NCBI RefSeq assembly: GCF_007860175.1
Contig: NZ_SJPX01000004.1
Span: 496,001-560,000, forward strand
DNA: 64,000 bases
Source: Rubripirellula reticaptiva
GTDB lineage: Bacteria > Planctomycetota > Planctomycetia > Pirellulales > Pirellulaceae
Reading direction: 5' to 3'
Shown: one piece after another, positions 18,094 through 27,677 of the stretch
Numbering within the stretch: position 1 is the stretch's first letter
Layout of the letters: the number at the start of each line of letters is the position of its first letter
Made by a program: the position numbers and the translations under genes
The notes under the pieces: generated by a model
Told to the model about the DNA's origin: nothing
What the model saw: only the letters and a program-made list of their open reading frames with translations
The model's database searches: none

Positions 18094-18636
18094 TCAGATC
18101 TGCCAAGATTGCAGATCGGCGCAGCGGCCACTGGAGGTCAATGCACTCGAAAGCGGCGAAGAGGCGAAGAAGCGGTGCGCAAGCAGACCGTCCGTGACCG
18201 CAAACTGATGCGAGTCCCAGTGCACCGCTTCAATGAAGCGGGCGATCGATTGGAAATCGAACGTTTGCACCTTGGCCGTGACATAGCTGCATCGAGCTTC
18301 GTTGAAGTCGTGGGAATCACTGTTTGATCCGTCACAGCAAGCGGCTTCGATCGATGTGATAACACGATCGAAATCCGCCTCGGTTGCCTGATCGTACCCG
18401 TCGTCTTCCAAACCGCAGCGGTGGCCCGCGTGGTCATGTGCGACGGTGCTGATGTCCGCATGAGCAGTCCCGTGTTCAGCACAGCAATCGTTGCCGACCG
18501 CGTGCGAATGATGCCAGCAGCAACCCAACACCGCGTGAGCGGCGAACGCAAAAAGCGTCAATCGTTGGATGAACCGCGCAATCACAGCAACGCAACTCGC
18601 TAAATACAAGAACCGAACCAGAACCGTTAACCTCAT
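18094..18636 (-). CDS. His/Cys-rich secreted protein at head of metal efflux operon
   Basis: About 180 residues from ATG 18636 (MRLTVLVRFL), which gives a hydrophobic N-terminus. It then shows many Cys and His (GCCWHHSHA, CCAEHGTAHA, HDHAGHRC, ACCDG), consistent with periplasmic metal binding. It is the first gene on the same strand as the RND pump operon, about 210 bases before the adaptor gene. The family is not recognised; similar Cys/His-rich heads are common in planctomycete metal operons. An upstream ATG at 18705 would put the signal peptide in mid-protein and is less likely. Confidence 0.66.
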   Translation of the reverse strand: MRLTVLVRFLYLASCVAVIARFIQRLTLFAFAAHAVLGCCWHHSHAVGNDCCAEHGTAHADISTVAHDHAGHRCGLEDDGYDQATEADFDRVITSIEAACCDGSNSDSHDFNEARCSYVTAKVQTFDFQSIARFIEAVHWDSHQFAVTDGLLAHRFFASSPLSSALTSSGRCADLQSWQI

Positions 18637-18705
18637 TGTCACCAGTCCTACAATCGGGTCAATGGCGACCGAACTTGAACATCCCACGTCAGTTTTGTCA
18701 GCCAA

Positions 18706-19441
18706 GAGTTCGCTCCAAGATCGAGAAACGTGCTTGCAGGCCGCTCAATTCCTCGGTTTTGACGTGAATGCAGGTGCTTGACCGTGTTTCGCGGACGGGC
18801 GCAGTCGTCGTTGCCCTACTGGGCCGACGCTCGGTCTCGGCTCGGCACAAGTTCCCAATTCCAAAACTCGTACTGGCTACGATTTTCGGCATTGAAGCTG
18901 GGACAGCTCGACAGGTTGTGTGGGGGGCTCGTCGCCAGACTCTCGAGGATCAAACCCCCATCGTGATGGCTTTCTCGCTGCGTTCGTTGGCACCATTACT
19001 CTGGTTGCTACTCGCTCGGTATCTCAACGCTCTTTCGACAATTGGATCAATTGGCCCCAATCCGATATCCAACTTTTCGAGGTTGGGAATCGACTGCGGC
19101 CACTCTCCGAATCGTTGTTCATGCAACCGCACCGCGATCGCCAACTTCGTTAGTCGTCGTTCCATGGTCGATCAAACGATGGCGGAACCGCAGACGCTCA
19201 ATTTCGTTGACTTTGCCATGACAGACCAAAAATATCTGAATCACTGGACCGGTGTCATGGTAAAGCTAGATCGTGGCCATAAGGGTTGCGATGCTAGCAG
19301 GGAGTTTCTCACCTTCGCTTCTGATCCAAACAAAAACTGGGCCGCCCGTTTCATCGTTGACATTGTTAGTGCGAAGCCTCGGAGGATTCGACTAGACTTA
19401 TCTGCCTTGCTTCTGCGTCGTTCTCACTCTGACGATGGTTT
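18706..19441. other. gene-poor stretch with a gene relic
   Basis: No intact gene is supported here. One minus-strand relic (18950-19165) is described separately. A 225-residue plus-strand frame across most of this stretch has no family signature, is Arg/Ser/Leu-biased and overlaps the relic, so it is treated as chance. The right end must hold the promoter of the large cytochrome gene at 19442. Confidence 0.55.
18950..19165 (-). pseudogene. relic of a planctomycete membrane or signal-linked protein
   Basis: A 71-codon fragment whose middle reads RRLTKLAIAVRLHEQRFGEWPQSIPNL. The pattern LAIAxRLxEQRxGxWPxS recurs in planctomycete proteins of several hundred residues, where it is followed by a C-terminal domain. 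Here the frame breaks on both sides and nothing upstream extends it, so it looks like a decayed copy. The assignment rests on that one motif. Confidence 0.45.
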
Positions 19442-22400
19442 GTGATGTCTCCATTGGTGCCCGCCGGTTTGTTTGTGATGATTGTCGCCGGGGGGGCTGC
19501 TTTGCCGTGGTGCATTGCGGATGCAGCCGATGGAGTCAGCGGGACAGCGATCAGTTTTCCCGAACAGATTCAGCCCTTATTAGCTCGCGACTGCTTTTCA
19601 TGTCATGGGCCAGATGCGAGCACTCGCGAAGCAGACTTGCGATTGGATATCGAATCGGCTGCCAAGCAGCATGCGGTTGTTGCCGGCGACGCCACTTCTA
19701 GCGAATTAGTCTCGCGGATCTATTCGACGGATCCGGACTCGCAGATGCCGCCGCCCGAAACGGGGCACCGTTTGTCAGATAGCGAAAAAGCACTAATCCG
19801 TGGCTGGATCGATCAGGGCGCCGGTTGGCAATCGCACTGGGCATTCGAACCGATCGTCGCGCCGAAAATGTCTCCGGCTGGCGATGATAAGAAGGCCAGC
19901 CCGATCGACCGATTCGTCTCTGCTCGACGAAAGGAAGCGGGGTTGGACGCTTCCCCGCCGACCGACCGAGCCACGTTGTTGCGGCGGGCTTATTTCGATT
20001 TGGTTGGCTTGCCACCGTCGTCTACACAAATCCAGCGGTTTATCAACGACGACCGTGAAGATGCCTTTGAAATCGTGGTCGACGAGTTGTTGCGGTCGCC
20101 TCACTACGGCGAGCAGATGGCGGTTGAGTGGTTGGATGCGGCGCGGTACGCCGACACCAACGGATATCAGAACGATTTCAATCGCAGCATGTGGTTGTGG
20201 CGTGATTGGGTAATCGCCGCATTCAATGAAAACCTCCCCTACGATGAGTTCATCGTCGATCAAATTGCTGGCGACATGCTGCCCGCTGCTACCGAGCGGC
20301 AACTGGTGGCCACCGGATTCAACCGAAACAATCGTTCCGTGACCGAAGGCGGATCGATCGAAGCGGAGTGGCGCGTCGAGAACTGTGTCGATCGTGTAGA
20401 AACGACCGCAGGTGCCTTTTTGGGACTGACGATGGGCTGTGCCCGTTGTCACGACCACAAGTACGATCCGGTTTCGCAAAAAGAGTTCTATCAATTCTAC
20501 GCCTTCTTTAACAACGTTGACGAACGCGGTGTCTATAACGAGGCACGCGGAAACGTGGGGCCACAGATCGCAATCACAACCCCAGCGCATGCGGCAAGAC
20601 TGCAGGACTTATCACAGCAAGTCGCCATACAGGAAAAACTCGTTGGCGTTGACGTCTTTCCGAAAACCATCGCCGGCTGGCGTGCAGAACTGGAAAGCAG
20701 TGAATTCGAAAACCGTGACAGCAAAGTACCTGAGGCTATCTTCCGCTATCCCAATCCAGGGGCCACTTTGGCCGGCGCTGAAAGTCCCGTTGGTAAAAGC
20801 ATTCTTTTAAAAGGACTCGCTGGGACGATCGATATCAAGCCTGAGCCGGAATTTCCGTTCGAACAAGACCGGCCGTGGAGCTGGTCGGTGTGGGTTCACG
20901 GTGACGCTCGCGGGGCTCTGTTCGGAAAAATGGATGTCGGCAATGCCTACCGAGGTGTCGATGGATTGATCTTGTCCGATGGGCGGTTGAAGATTCACTT
21001 GATTCACCGCTGGCCCCAAAATGCGATCGCCGTTTTGTCAGGTACAAAGCTGCCCGGCGGCCAGTGGACGTGCATCACAGTGACGTACGATGGATCGTCG
21101 AAAGCCTACGGGCTGCGTGTTTACTTTGACGGCCAGTCGATCGAGGTTACGACCGAGCAAGATGCATTGACTCAGACGTTGGCAACTGACGTTCCCTTTC
21201 GTATCGGACAGCGGTCGACGTCCGAATTCTTGACGGGCCAGATGGCCGACTTCCGGCTCTTTGAAGTCACACTCACCGACGCTCAAGTCGCCCAGCACGT
21301 CCGTTCATCGATCGTGCAACATCACGATCAATTGCAGCAAGCGAAGGCCGGTGTCGTCGCGGCCGAGCCAATGGATCAGGCAGATCCAATGGTTCGGTAT
21401 GTCAGCCGCGTGCATGATAGCCCGTCGGCGCAGAAACTAAAGAAGTTGCGTGCCGAACTGAATCAGCTACACGACGCGCGTCCAACAACCATGGTCATGC
21501 GAGACCAGGCAGAGTACCGTGAGACGTTCTTGCTGATTCGAGGTCAATACGACTTGCCCGACACTAGCGAACCGTTGTGGCCGGCGATCCCGGCCGCGTT
21601 GCCTCCGCTAGCTGACGACCAGCCTGCCAGCCGGCTCGGACTGGCACGATGGATGGTCGATGATCGCAACCCATTGACCGCTCGCGTTGCCGTGAACCGT
21701 GCGTGGCAGAAATTCTTTGGTCGCGGCTTGGTGGAGTCGGCCGATAACTTCGGAGTTCAAGGTGCCCCGCCAACGCATCCGAATTTGCTGAACTATTTGG
21801 CTGACGATTTCCGACAGCATGGTTGGGATCTCAAACGGCTGCACAAGCAAATTGTGTTGAGCGATACCTATCAACAGTCGTCCAAACATTCGGCCGAATC
21901 ACTTGCCAGCGATCCCGACAACCGTTGGCTCAGTCGCGGGCCACGCTATCGTTTGTCGGCTGAACAAATTCGCGATCAGGCGCTCGCAATATCGGGGTTG
22001 CTGGTCGATCGCCACGGTGGGCCGGCGGTGTTCCCGTACCAGCCGGCCGGGTTGTGGGAGGAACTAGCCGGCGGCGCTAGCGGTGGCCCCTACGTACAAT
22101 CTGAACGCGATGACCTCTATCGTCGCAGTCTTTACACGTTTCGCAAACGAACTGTATCGCACCCCACGCTGGCAACGTTTGGCGCGCCGAGTTGGGAGGT
22201 CTGTCAGTTGAAACGATCTCGTACCAACACGCCGTTGCAATCGCTCGCACTGCTGAACGATGTCACTTACGTCGAAGCTGCTCGGCACTTAGCCACGCGG
22301 GTGTTGACGCACGACGGCGATGCCGAAAATCAATCGCCCACTGATGCGATCGGATTCGGTTTTCAAACTGTCGTTCTGCGTCAGCCCACAGCATCGGAAA

Positions 22401-22588
22401 TCGAGACGCTTGTTCGCGGCTATGCTGATCGCCTAGCGTTTTACCAGTCGCATCCGCAGGAAGCCGAAGCAATGTGTGAAGTTGGTGATTCGCCTTGTGA
22501 CGAGTCGTGCGACCGCTCGCATTTGGCGGCCATGACATCCGTCGCGGCGATCCTGTTGAACTTAGACGAAGTCCTAACGAAGCAATAA
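19442..22588 (+). CDS. PSCyt1/DUF1549/DUF1553 (PSD1) cytochrome-type protein with LamG-like domain
   Basis: 1,048 residues with a signal peptide (about 1-28). PSCyt1 haem motif [19 protein letters not shown] near residue 52, DUF1549 with [21 protein letters not shown] near 335, a LamG/concanavalin-like insert (about 450-620), then DUF1553 with the [24 protein letters not shown] signature (about 740). The family is hugely expanded in planctomycetes and usually paired with DUF1501, as here: the stop is followed after one base by the DUF1501 start. Roles in breakdown of sulphated polysaccharide or in surface redox chemistry are proposed for the family, not shown. Confidence 0.95.
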   Translation: MMSPLVPAGLFVMIVAGGAALPWCIADAADGVSGTAISFPEQIQPLLARDCFSCHGPDASTREADLRLDIESAAKQHAVVAGDATSSELVSRIYSTDPDSQMPPPETGHRLSDSEKALIRGWIDQGAGWQSHWAFEPIVAPKMSPAGDDKKASPIDRFVSARRKEAGLDASPPTDRATLLRRAYFDLVGLPPSSTQIQRFINDDREDAFEIVVDELLRSPHYGEQMAVEWLDAARYADTNGYQNDFNRSMWLWRDWVIAAFNENLPYDEFIVDQIAGDMLPAATERQLVATGFNRNNRSVTEGGSIEAEWRVENCVDRVETTAGAFLGLTMGCARCHDHKYDPVSQKEFYQFYAFFNNVDERGVYNEARGNVGPQIAITTPAHAARLQDLSQQVAIQEKLVGVDVFPKTIAGWRAELESSEFENRDSKVPEAIFRYPNPGATLAGAESPVGKSILLKGLAGTIDIKPEPEFPFEQDRPWSWSVWVHGDARGALFGKMDVGNAYRGVDGLILSDGRLKIHLIHRWPQNAIAVLSGTKLPGGQWTCITVTYDGSSKAYGLRVYFDGQSIEVTTEQDALTQTLATDVPFRIGQRSTSEFLTGQMADFRLFEVTLTDAQVAQHVRSSIVQHHDQLQQAKAGVVAAEPMDQADPMVRYVSRVHDSPSAQKLKKLRAELNQLHDARPTTMVMRDQAEYRETFLLIRGQYDLPDTSEPLWPAIPAALPPLADDQPASRLGLARWMVDDRNPLTARVAVNRAWQKFFGRGLVESADNFGVQGAPPTHPNLLNYLADDFRQHGWDLKRLHKQIVLSDTYQQSSKHSAESLASDPDNRWLSRGPRYRLSAEQIRDQALAISGLLVDRHGGPAVFPYQPAGLWEELAGGASGGPYVQSERDDLYRRSLYTFRKRTVSHPTLATFGAPSWEVCQLKRSRTNTPLQSLALLNDVTYVEAARHLATRVLTHDGDAENQSPTDAIGFGFQTVVLRQPTASEIETLVRGYADRLAFYQSHPQEAEAMCEVGDSPCDESCDRSHLAAMTSVAAILLNLDEVLTKQ

Positions 22589-22589
22589 A

Positions 22590-24020
22590 ATGATGTCGCC
22601 ATTCGAGCAATCCATGCAGAGCAACCGACGGCTGTTCCTGAAATCGGCAGGTCTCAGTTTGGGTGCGATCTCGGCCGCTGCGCTGGATCATTCGCAAACG
22701 AGTGCAGGTGTTTCGACGTCGCATCATCCGGCGACCGCGAAGCGAGTCATCTATTTGTTTCAGTCCGGGGCGCCGTCGCAGTATGAAACGTTTGATTACA
22801 AACCCGGGCTCAGAAAGCTTGCCGCAACCGAGTTGCCTAACAGCATCCGTAATGGACAGCGTTTGACGGGCATGACGTCAGGGCAATCAAGTTTTCCAAT
22901 CGCGCCGTCAAAGTTCGATTTTCAACAACGCGGCGAGTCGGGCATCTGGGTCAGCGATTTGTTACCGCACATTGCGAAGGTCGCTGACAAGCTGTGCGTG
23001 GTTCGGTCAATGCACACCGAAGCGATCAATCACGACCCAGCGATTACGTTCTTTCAAACCGGATCGCAATTGTCGGGCAGGCCCAGCATGGGCGCGTGGG
23101 TGGCCTATGGACTCGGTTCGATGAATGAAAATTTACCTAGCTTTGTCGTGATGGTTTCGCGAGGAACGGGGCGCGCCGCAGGTCAACCGCTTTACGATCG
23201 ACTATGGGGCAGCGGTGTGTTGCCGGGGATACATCAGGGTGTCAAACTGCGGGGCGGCAGCGAACCAATCTTGTACTTGTCGAATCCAGCCGGTTGTCCA
23301 CCCAACATCCGCCGCGGGATGCTCGACGATCTGAAGCAACTCAATGCCGAAAACTATCAACGAACTTTGGACCCCGAAGTCCAAACTCGTATTGAACAAT
23401 ATGAACTGGCGTTCCGGATGCAAACCTCCGTTCCCGATCTGACGGATTTTTCCGACGAACCCCAATCGTTACTCGATAGCTATGGTCCAGACGTTCAAAA
23501 GCCAGGCACGTACGCGCGGAACTGTCTGCTAGCCCGACGTCTTGCTGAACGCGACGTTCGTTTCATTCAGCTTTTTCACATGGGTTGGGATCAACACGAC
23601 AACTTGCCCGATCACATGGGCAAACAGTGTCGCGATACCGATCAGCCGACTGCGGCCTTGATCAAGGATCTTGAGCAGCGAGGTTTGCTGGAGGACACGC
23701 TTGTGGTTTGGGGTGGCGAATTTGGGCGGACTGTGTATTGCCAAGGCAAACTGACGGAACAAAATTACGGCCGTGACCATCATCCTCGTGCGTTCTCGAT
23801 TTTCATGGCGGGCGGTGGCGTCAAGCCAGGTATCGTTCATGGCGAAACCGATGACTTCGGCTACAACATCGTCGCTGATCCTGTCCATGTAAATGATCTG
23901 CACGCGACCATCCTTCACATGCTGGGGATCGACCATCGCCGACTGACAATCCCGTTCCAAGGACTCGATCTGAAACTCAGTGGGGTCGAAGAACGACACC
24001 CTGTTACCGCAATTCTCTGA
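22590..24020 (+). CDS. DUF1501 family Tat-exported protein
   Basis: 476 residues. The N-terminus carries a twin-arginine motif ([11 protein letters not shown], about 11-21), so it should leave the cytoplasm folded through the Tat system. The body has the DUF1501 signature of sulfatase-like phosphatase fold, with [26 protein letters not shown] and [21 protein letters not shown], which hold probable metal ligands. It is translationally coupled to the PSD1 gene just upstream. The exact reaction is not established for the family. Confidence 0.95.
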   Translation: MMSPFEQSMQSNRRLFLKSAGLSLGAISAAALDHSQTSAGVSTSHHPATAKRVIYLFQSGAPSQYETFDYKPGLRKLAATELPNSIRNGQRLTGMTSGQSSFPIAPSKFDFQQRGESGIWVSDLLPHIAKVADKLCVVRSMHTEAINHDPAITFFQTGSQLSGRPSMGAWVAYGLGSMNENLPSFVVMVSRGTGRAAGQPLYDRLWGSGVLPGIHQGVKLRGGSEPILYLSNPAGCPPNIRRGMLDDLKQLNAENYQRTLDPEVQTRIEQYELAFRMQTSVPDLTDFSDEPQSLLDSYGPDVQKPGTYARNCLLARRLAERDVRFIQLFHMGWDQHDNLPDHMGKQCRDTDQPTAALIKDLEQRGLLEDTLVVWGGEFGRTVYCQGKLTEQNYGRDHHPRAFSIFMAGGGVKPGIVHGETDDFGYNIVADPVHVNDLHATILHMLGIDHRRLTIPFQGLDLKLSGVEERHPVTAIL

Positions 24021-24628
24021 TCTTGCGCAATCCCTGTTCTTTCTCAAGAAAGTTCGGCTCTCCGGCGCTGTGAATTCTTGCCGCCAGACGTGCCAGCGGT
24101 TTGTCGATTCATTCCCAGGACCAAGACTTTTTTCGATTTCGTCCTTGCCGCCCTCGACAATGACTCGGTGATAGTTATCGGAGTGGCTGTGGGGCGGATC
24201 AAGGAAAAGCAGGTGGATGGAGTCGGCACGAAATCGGGAAGCCACCATGGGCATTCACCCATGATCGTCTTCTCGAGTTGAGCACCCCTCGCCTGGTCAG
24301 AGCACTGCCAGTCGCCAAGGATGATTTGACTTCTCCGTGTTTGTCATGAGTTCTGTCGCGGCGATGGGCAACGATTTCCTTGACCGCCGGATCCGCCTGC
24401 AGTTCGCCCACCCCCACCAGAATGTTCTTGGCGTACAACGAGACTTTTTGCTTACTTGTTTGGAACAGCTCGGCAACTTCCATCTGGCCGACAAAAATCG
24501 TGCCGCCATCGCCCGGCACTTGCAGCCAAAGTTCAAAGTCGTCGGACATGTGCAGGACCGGATCACCTGCGACGCGTTGCTTCCGCCACAATCTCCCCCA
24601 ACCACGATCGCGTCCGAGGCCAACAACG
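24021..24628. other. degenerate region left of the integration site
   Basis: About 600 bases between the DUF1501 stop and the tRNA-type terminator. It contains a RhuM-like relic (24300-24556, minus) and further broken minus-strand frames at about 24040-24250 that I cannot assign. Nothing in it looks like an intact gene. Decay next to an integration site suggests debris from an earlier element. Confidence 0.6.
24300..24556 (-). pseudogene. RhuM-like (phage/virulence-associated) protein relic
   Basis: The minus-strand translation around 24540 to 24345 contains GGTIFVGQMEVAELFQTSKQ and KNILVGVGELQADPAVKEIV. This matches the N-terminal pattern of the RhuM/Fic-associated family (TQAQMAELFQTTKQNISLHIKNIFEEGEL...SVVKEF). 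After about 80 residues the frame diverges with no match to the rest of the family, and the start is lost. It is truncated at both ends and lies just outside the left 52-bp repeat, fitting a remnant of an earlier insertion. Confidence 0.7.
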
Positions 24629-24665
24629 AAAAAAGCCCGCAAAACGCTGGGTTTTACGGGCTTTT
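24629..24665 (-). terminator. terminator of the left tRNA-Val 3' fragment
   Basis: Inverted repeat GCCCG(c)AAAAC / GTTTT(a)CGGGC at 24635-24661 flanked by A-run and T-run, so it works for minus-strand transcripts leaving the tRNA fragment. The right-hand copy has CCCCG/CGGGG at the same places: the outer base pair differs in both arms, keeping the stem. Confidence 0.8.
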
Positions 24666-24713
24666 CGGTGATGGACGATACAGAACTCGAATCTGTGACC
24701 TCCACGATGTCAA
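24662..24713 (-). repeat. attL: 52-bp direct repeat, 3' half of tRNA-Val(GAC)
   Basis: Identical base for base to 56930-56981. Read on the minus strand it runs anticodon loop TTGACAT (anticodon GAC), anticodon 3' arm CGTGG, variable AGGTC, T-arm ACAGA-TTCGAGT-TCTGT, acceptor ATCGTCC and discriminator A. Upstream of the loop on the minus strand no tRNA 5' half is present, so this is not a working tRNA. Confidence 0.9.
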
Positions 24714-24778
24714 CACCGTCGTTGATTTGCCGTAACTCGTTTGCCACCAATTACCTGGGTTTGGAACGAACGAAAAAA

Positions 24779-24815
24779 GGCAGAGTTGGGGGCAGAGATA
24801 CGAATTTACTCTGCG
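24779..24815 (+). repeat. left arm-type repeats (GGCAGAG) for integrase
   Basis: GGCAGAG occurs at 24779 and 24791, exactly 12 bp apart, with an inverted CTCTGC at 24810. The right end of the element has the same pair, also 12 bp apart, with an inverted copy. Placement between attL and the integrase gene fits arm-type integrase or excisionase sites. Confidence 0.7.
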
Positions 24816-24843
24816 GCTTTAACTTCCACCGGAGTGTAAAGCT

Positions 24844-25863
24844 GTGTCATCAAAACGCGAAGCGAAACCATTTTTCCGCAAATCAAAAAACGCCTGGTAC
24901 CTCCAGCTTGGTAAACGCCAAGTGAGCCTTGGGCGGGAGAAAAAGCAAGCCTGGCAAAAGTACCATCAATTGATGGCAGACAGCGAACCGATTCGCGAAA
25001 CCGCCACGGTTGAAATGCTCTTTGAGCGATACCTGGATTGGGTTGAGGAGAATCGAAAGCCGGGAACGTACAGCAAGATTCGTGACAATTTGTCGTCTTT
25101 TGCAAAGTTCATCGGCAAGCAGACCAAAATTGCCACACTGAGCGGTTCGGATCTCTCCAATTGGGCTGAAGGGCAAAGCACATGGTCATCGACGACACGA
25201 AATGAAGGGATAGGCTCGGTCGTTCGATGCTTTAATTGGGCGGTAGGAAAAAAGTACCTAAAAACCAACACGGTGGCTCAGGTGCCAGACAAGCCTCGTC
25301 GGAAACGCCGCGAAACCGTGATCTCAACTGACGAGTGGACAACGCTGCTCGGTTTCGTCAAAGACCAAGCGTTTCGTGATCTGCTTTGCTTTATGTGGGA
25401 GGTAGGCTGCCGTCCCCTGGAAGCTCGTACGATGGAAGCAAAGCACGTCAACTTGGACGCAGGCATCGTCATCTTTCCGCCATCTGAGGCAAAAGGCGAA
25501 CGTCATGAGCGAGTGATTTATCTGACAGAAGCAGCAAAACAGATCTGTGCTCGCCTCGTAGCAAAATGGCCAACTGGTCCCATCATGCGAAACACTCGCA
25601 ACCGACCATGGACAAAGGACTCGATCAACTGCCGGTTCTCCAGGCTCAAAAAGAAAACCGGCAAACGCGTGTTTGCCTACGCCATTCGGCACAGCTTCGC
25701 TACTCAAGGGCTAATCGATGGTGTGGACTCGGTTACCTTGTCACAGCTCATGGGACATGCTGACGTAAGTACGTTGGCAAAGAACTACGCTCACCTTTCA
25801 AGAAACCAACGCTACTTGAAAGAACAAGCTGAATCGGTACGAAAACGCCCTGACGCAAACTAA
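24844..25863 (+). CDS. tyrosine recombinase / integrase of the element
   Basis: 339 residues from GTG 24844, with a GGAG ribosome site at 24831-24834. An N-terminal arm-binding-like region and core-binding SAM-like domain (about 50-135) precede the catalytic domain with R190 (EVGCRPLEA), K217, R282 (AIRHSF), H305 (LMGHAD) and nucleophile Y315 (NYAHL). The usual first His of HxxR is replaced by Tyr (YAIR), a tolerated change. It would cut and join the 52-bp tRNA core. It lies 130 bases inside attL and reads into the element. Confidence 0.95.
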   Translation: MSSKREAKPFFRKSKNAWYLQLGKRQVSLGREKKQAWQKYHQLMADSEPIRETATVEMLFERYLDWVEENRKPGTYSKIRDNLSSFAKFIGKQTKIATLSGSDLSNWAEGQSTWSSTTRNEGIGSVVRCFNWAVGKKYLKTNTVAQVPDKPRRKRRETVISTDEWTTLLGFVKDQAFRDLLCFMWEVGCRPLEARTMEAKHVNLDAGIVIFPPSEAKGERHERVIYLTEAAKQICARLVAKWPTGPIMRNTRNRPWTKDSINCRFSRLKKKTGKRVFAYAIRHSFATQGLIDGVDSVTLSQLMGHADVSTLAKNYAHLSRNQRYLKEQAESVRKRPDAN

Positions 25864-25890
25864 ATCGGTTCTGCTCTCTTTAAAGTGAAT

Positions 25891-25921
25891 CATCCTACGC
25901 TCCAAGGATGGAGCTAGGATG
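25891..25921. terminator. bidirectional hairpin between convergent genes
   Basis: CATCCTAcGCTCC-AAGGAT-GGAGCtAGGATG forms a 12-bp stem with one mismatch between the integrase stop (25863) and the convergent partition gene, whose stop codon lies in the 3' arm. No T-run of note follows, so Rho-independent action is weak. Confidence 0.55.
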
Positions 25922-26336
25922 TGATGGATTTGTACTTTTCAAAAAGAAGCCCAAACGCTTCATCTGCTAAGTCCTGCTTTCTCCGCCCATCTCCTGCAAG
26001 CTGGAGAGTATGAAAGAGGCGGCTGAATTTTTGCTCTGTTTCGTCAAGCACTTTGAGATTGAGATTTCGGCGAACTTCTTTTTTCGTAATGCGAGGAGCT
26101 GAAGTCCCCTGCCCGCTTGCGGTCTTCTTTTTGATCGGCTTTGCTTTTATCGCAGCAACTTTTTCTGTTGGTTTTTCAACTGGCAATTTTTTTGCTGCTT
26201 CGGTTGCCGTCGTCTTTTCTGCGAGCTTGGCACGATCTTTTTCCAAGCGTCTTTGTTCGAGGCGTTTTTCAGTCTCTTCAAGTTGATCGTCGACTATCGC
26301 AAAAGTTGATGAAAAATTTGGTGCTCGACTACTCAT
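25914..26336 (-). CDS. small partner of ParA (partition-type)
   Basis: 140 residues, highly charged. N-terminal half is a Lys/Glu/Ala-rich helix or coil (about 15-85). The C-terminal half (about 90-140) reads TKKEVRRNLNLKVLDETEQKFSRLF, of a helix-rich nature close to ribbon-helix-helix or other small DNA-binding partners of ParA. Its start overlaps the parA stop by 8 bases, so translation is coupled. I infer a centromere-binding role from this pairing; no ParB motif is seen. Confidence 0.7.
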   Translation of the reverse strand: MSSRAPNFSSTFAIVDDQLEETEKRLEQRRLEKDRAKLAEKTTATEAAKKLPVEKPTEKVAAIKAKPIKKKTASGQGTSAPRITKKEVRRNLNLKVLDETEQKFSRLFHTLQLAGDGRRKQDLADEAFGLLFEKYKSITS

Positions 26337-26985
26337 TTGAAACTCTCTGTTCGTTGTTCAGTCTTGGCAGAATGATTTCAGCAACAAGCGATTGAACATC
26401 GGTTGCGGGACCATCTTTTCCACCAAAGCGTTTGTCTCTCATCACGCTAGTGTTTCGCTTGATGGCAATTCGTTCTCGTATTTCAGTGTCTGCCACTGGA
26501 ATGCCGTAGCGAAGCAAGTTTTCACGCACGCTTGGAACCGCAATGTCGTTTTTCAGTGTCCGAGTTAGAACGATACTGGCGTCTGGCTTCCCTCCCTCGC
26601 TTCGACGTTGTTGTCGTCTGACAAGATTGATGACACCAACAGTTTGAAGAAGATCTTGCTCAGAAACGCAAAGCGGAATCAGAACTAAATCCGAGAGCAA
26701 GCAAAGCGTTGAAACTTGGTCGCCTTCTTTTCCTGGTGCATCAATGATGACGTGATGCCCTGACTCAGAAAGCTCCTGCACTTCGTCATCGATTCCATCG
26801 AGTGACGTTGCTGAGCGAAGAATCAAGTTCGAATCAAAGTTCTTGAGCAGCGTTGCCGTTGGCGCGTACTCTTCCGCGTCCACAAGAGCTGTCGAAAATC
26901 CTAAGTCGTTCAAGTACACCACCAGATTTCTGGCAAGAGTGCTTTTGCCGACACCACCTTTACTGTTTGCAAGTCCAATTATCAT
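26329..26985 (-). CDS. parA: ParA-type partition ATPase
   Basis: 218 residues from ATG 26985, which follows an AAGG ribosome site; eight extra codons upstream are possible but less likely. The deviant Walker A SKGGVGKST (about 8-16), the A' motif VIIDAPG and VDAEEYAPTA are all present. ParA proteins sort low-copy plasmids and elements by ATP-driven movement on nucleoid DNA. Here with its small partner and the inverted repeats just upstream it forms a compact partition locus near the replication region of the element. Confidence 0.93.
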   Translation of the reverse strand: MIIGLANSKGGVGKSTLARNLVVYLNDLGFSTALVDAEEYAPTATLLKNFDSNLILRSATSLDGIDDEVQELSESGHHVIIDAPGKEGDQVSTLCLLSDLVLIPLCVSEQDLLQTVGVINLVRRQQRRSEGGKPDASIVLTRTLKNDIAVPSVRENLLRYGIPVADTEIRERIAIKRNTSVMRDKRFGGKDGPATDVQSLVAEIILPRLNNEQRVSNE

Positions 26986-27044
26986 TTCGCCTTGAAGGTT
27001 ACCAATCAACCAGACAATCTGACAAGATAGTAATATTGCTCACC

Positions 27045-27104
27045 AGCAATCTTTCTTGTGAGCAATCAAGAAAGCAAGTCAGCAATCTTTCTTGCTTGAT
27101 TGCT
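27045..27104. promoter_or_regulatory. inverted and direct repeats upstream of parA: centromere or operator
   Basis: AGCAATCTTTCTTG occurs at 27045 and 27081. CTTTCTTG (27051-27058) is inverted as CAAGAAAG (27067-27074), and AGCAATCAAG (27061-27070) is inverted as CTTGATTGCT (27095-27104). The cluster lies directly upstream of parA and is well placed for binding by the partition partner, both as centromere and as self-repression site. Confidence 0.65.
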
Positions 27105-27468
27105 TACTTGCTCACCAACATTGTGCGCTTAACCTTGATTAAGAGAGCGTTGCCAACAGGTGTTTAGCGGTGAACTGGCCGTATTTAGCTCTAGTACTCC
27201 GCAAACAGGTCAGTACGGTGCAATGACTGTACGAAAAAACTTGGCTTCCAGCGTGAAATTTGAAGGTCTGGCAAAGTAACAAAAGCACACAGGCTGAGAA
27301 CCACGAAGGACGGCAAGCATTGAAAGAGTGGAAGTTCTGCAACTGGAGCCTTGTTCGGCTTGACGTCGCAGCCAGCCCCAGATGGCGTTCGAGTTAATGC
27401 TTGCTTGAACGCATCTGTTCGAGCTAGTCTTGCCTTGGTTTAACGAACTTGAAGTATGGCGGCAAGCT

Positions 27469-27596
27469 ATCGTGTTCAGAGACGGGGCTATCGTGTTGAT
27501 AGACGGGCGTACCGTGTTGAGAGACGGGGATCTACCGTGTTCAGAGACGGGTTGTACCGTGTTGAGAGACGGATTGTACCGTGTTGGCAGACGGGT
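27469..27596 (+). repeat. six iterons of a replication origin
   Basis: Six direct copies of an approximately 19-bp unit ACCGTGTTgAGAGACGGG start at 27469, 27490, 27511, 27534, 27556 and 27578 (spacing 21, 21, 23, 22 and 22 bp, two helix turns). Variation is mostly at the first two bases and positions 9-10. They lie just upstream of the Rep-like gene, the standard layout of iteron-controlled plasmids. A short A/T-rich tract follows at 27645-27680. Confidence 0.88.
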
Positions 27597-27677
27597 TTGG
27601 TGGTCGATCGTCAATGAAAGCAAGCCCTTAGCGGGGCGGAACTTATAGAACTTAATATAACTATATTAACTTGTATT

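Noticed and set aside
18768-19445. 225-codon plus-strand frame in the spacer before the PSD1 gene.
   Set aside because: No motif, no ribosome site, overlaps a minus-strand relic with a recognisable motif.
24199-24750. 183-codon minus-strand frame across the left border as a whole gene.
   Set aside because: The N-terminal 35 residues are tRNA fragment and terminator. Only the middle has RhuM likeness, so it is a relic rather than a gene.
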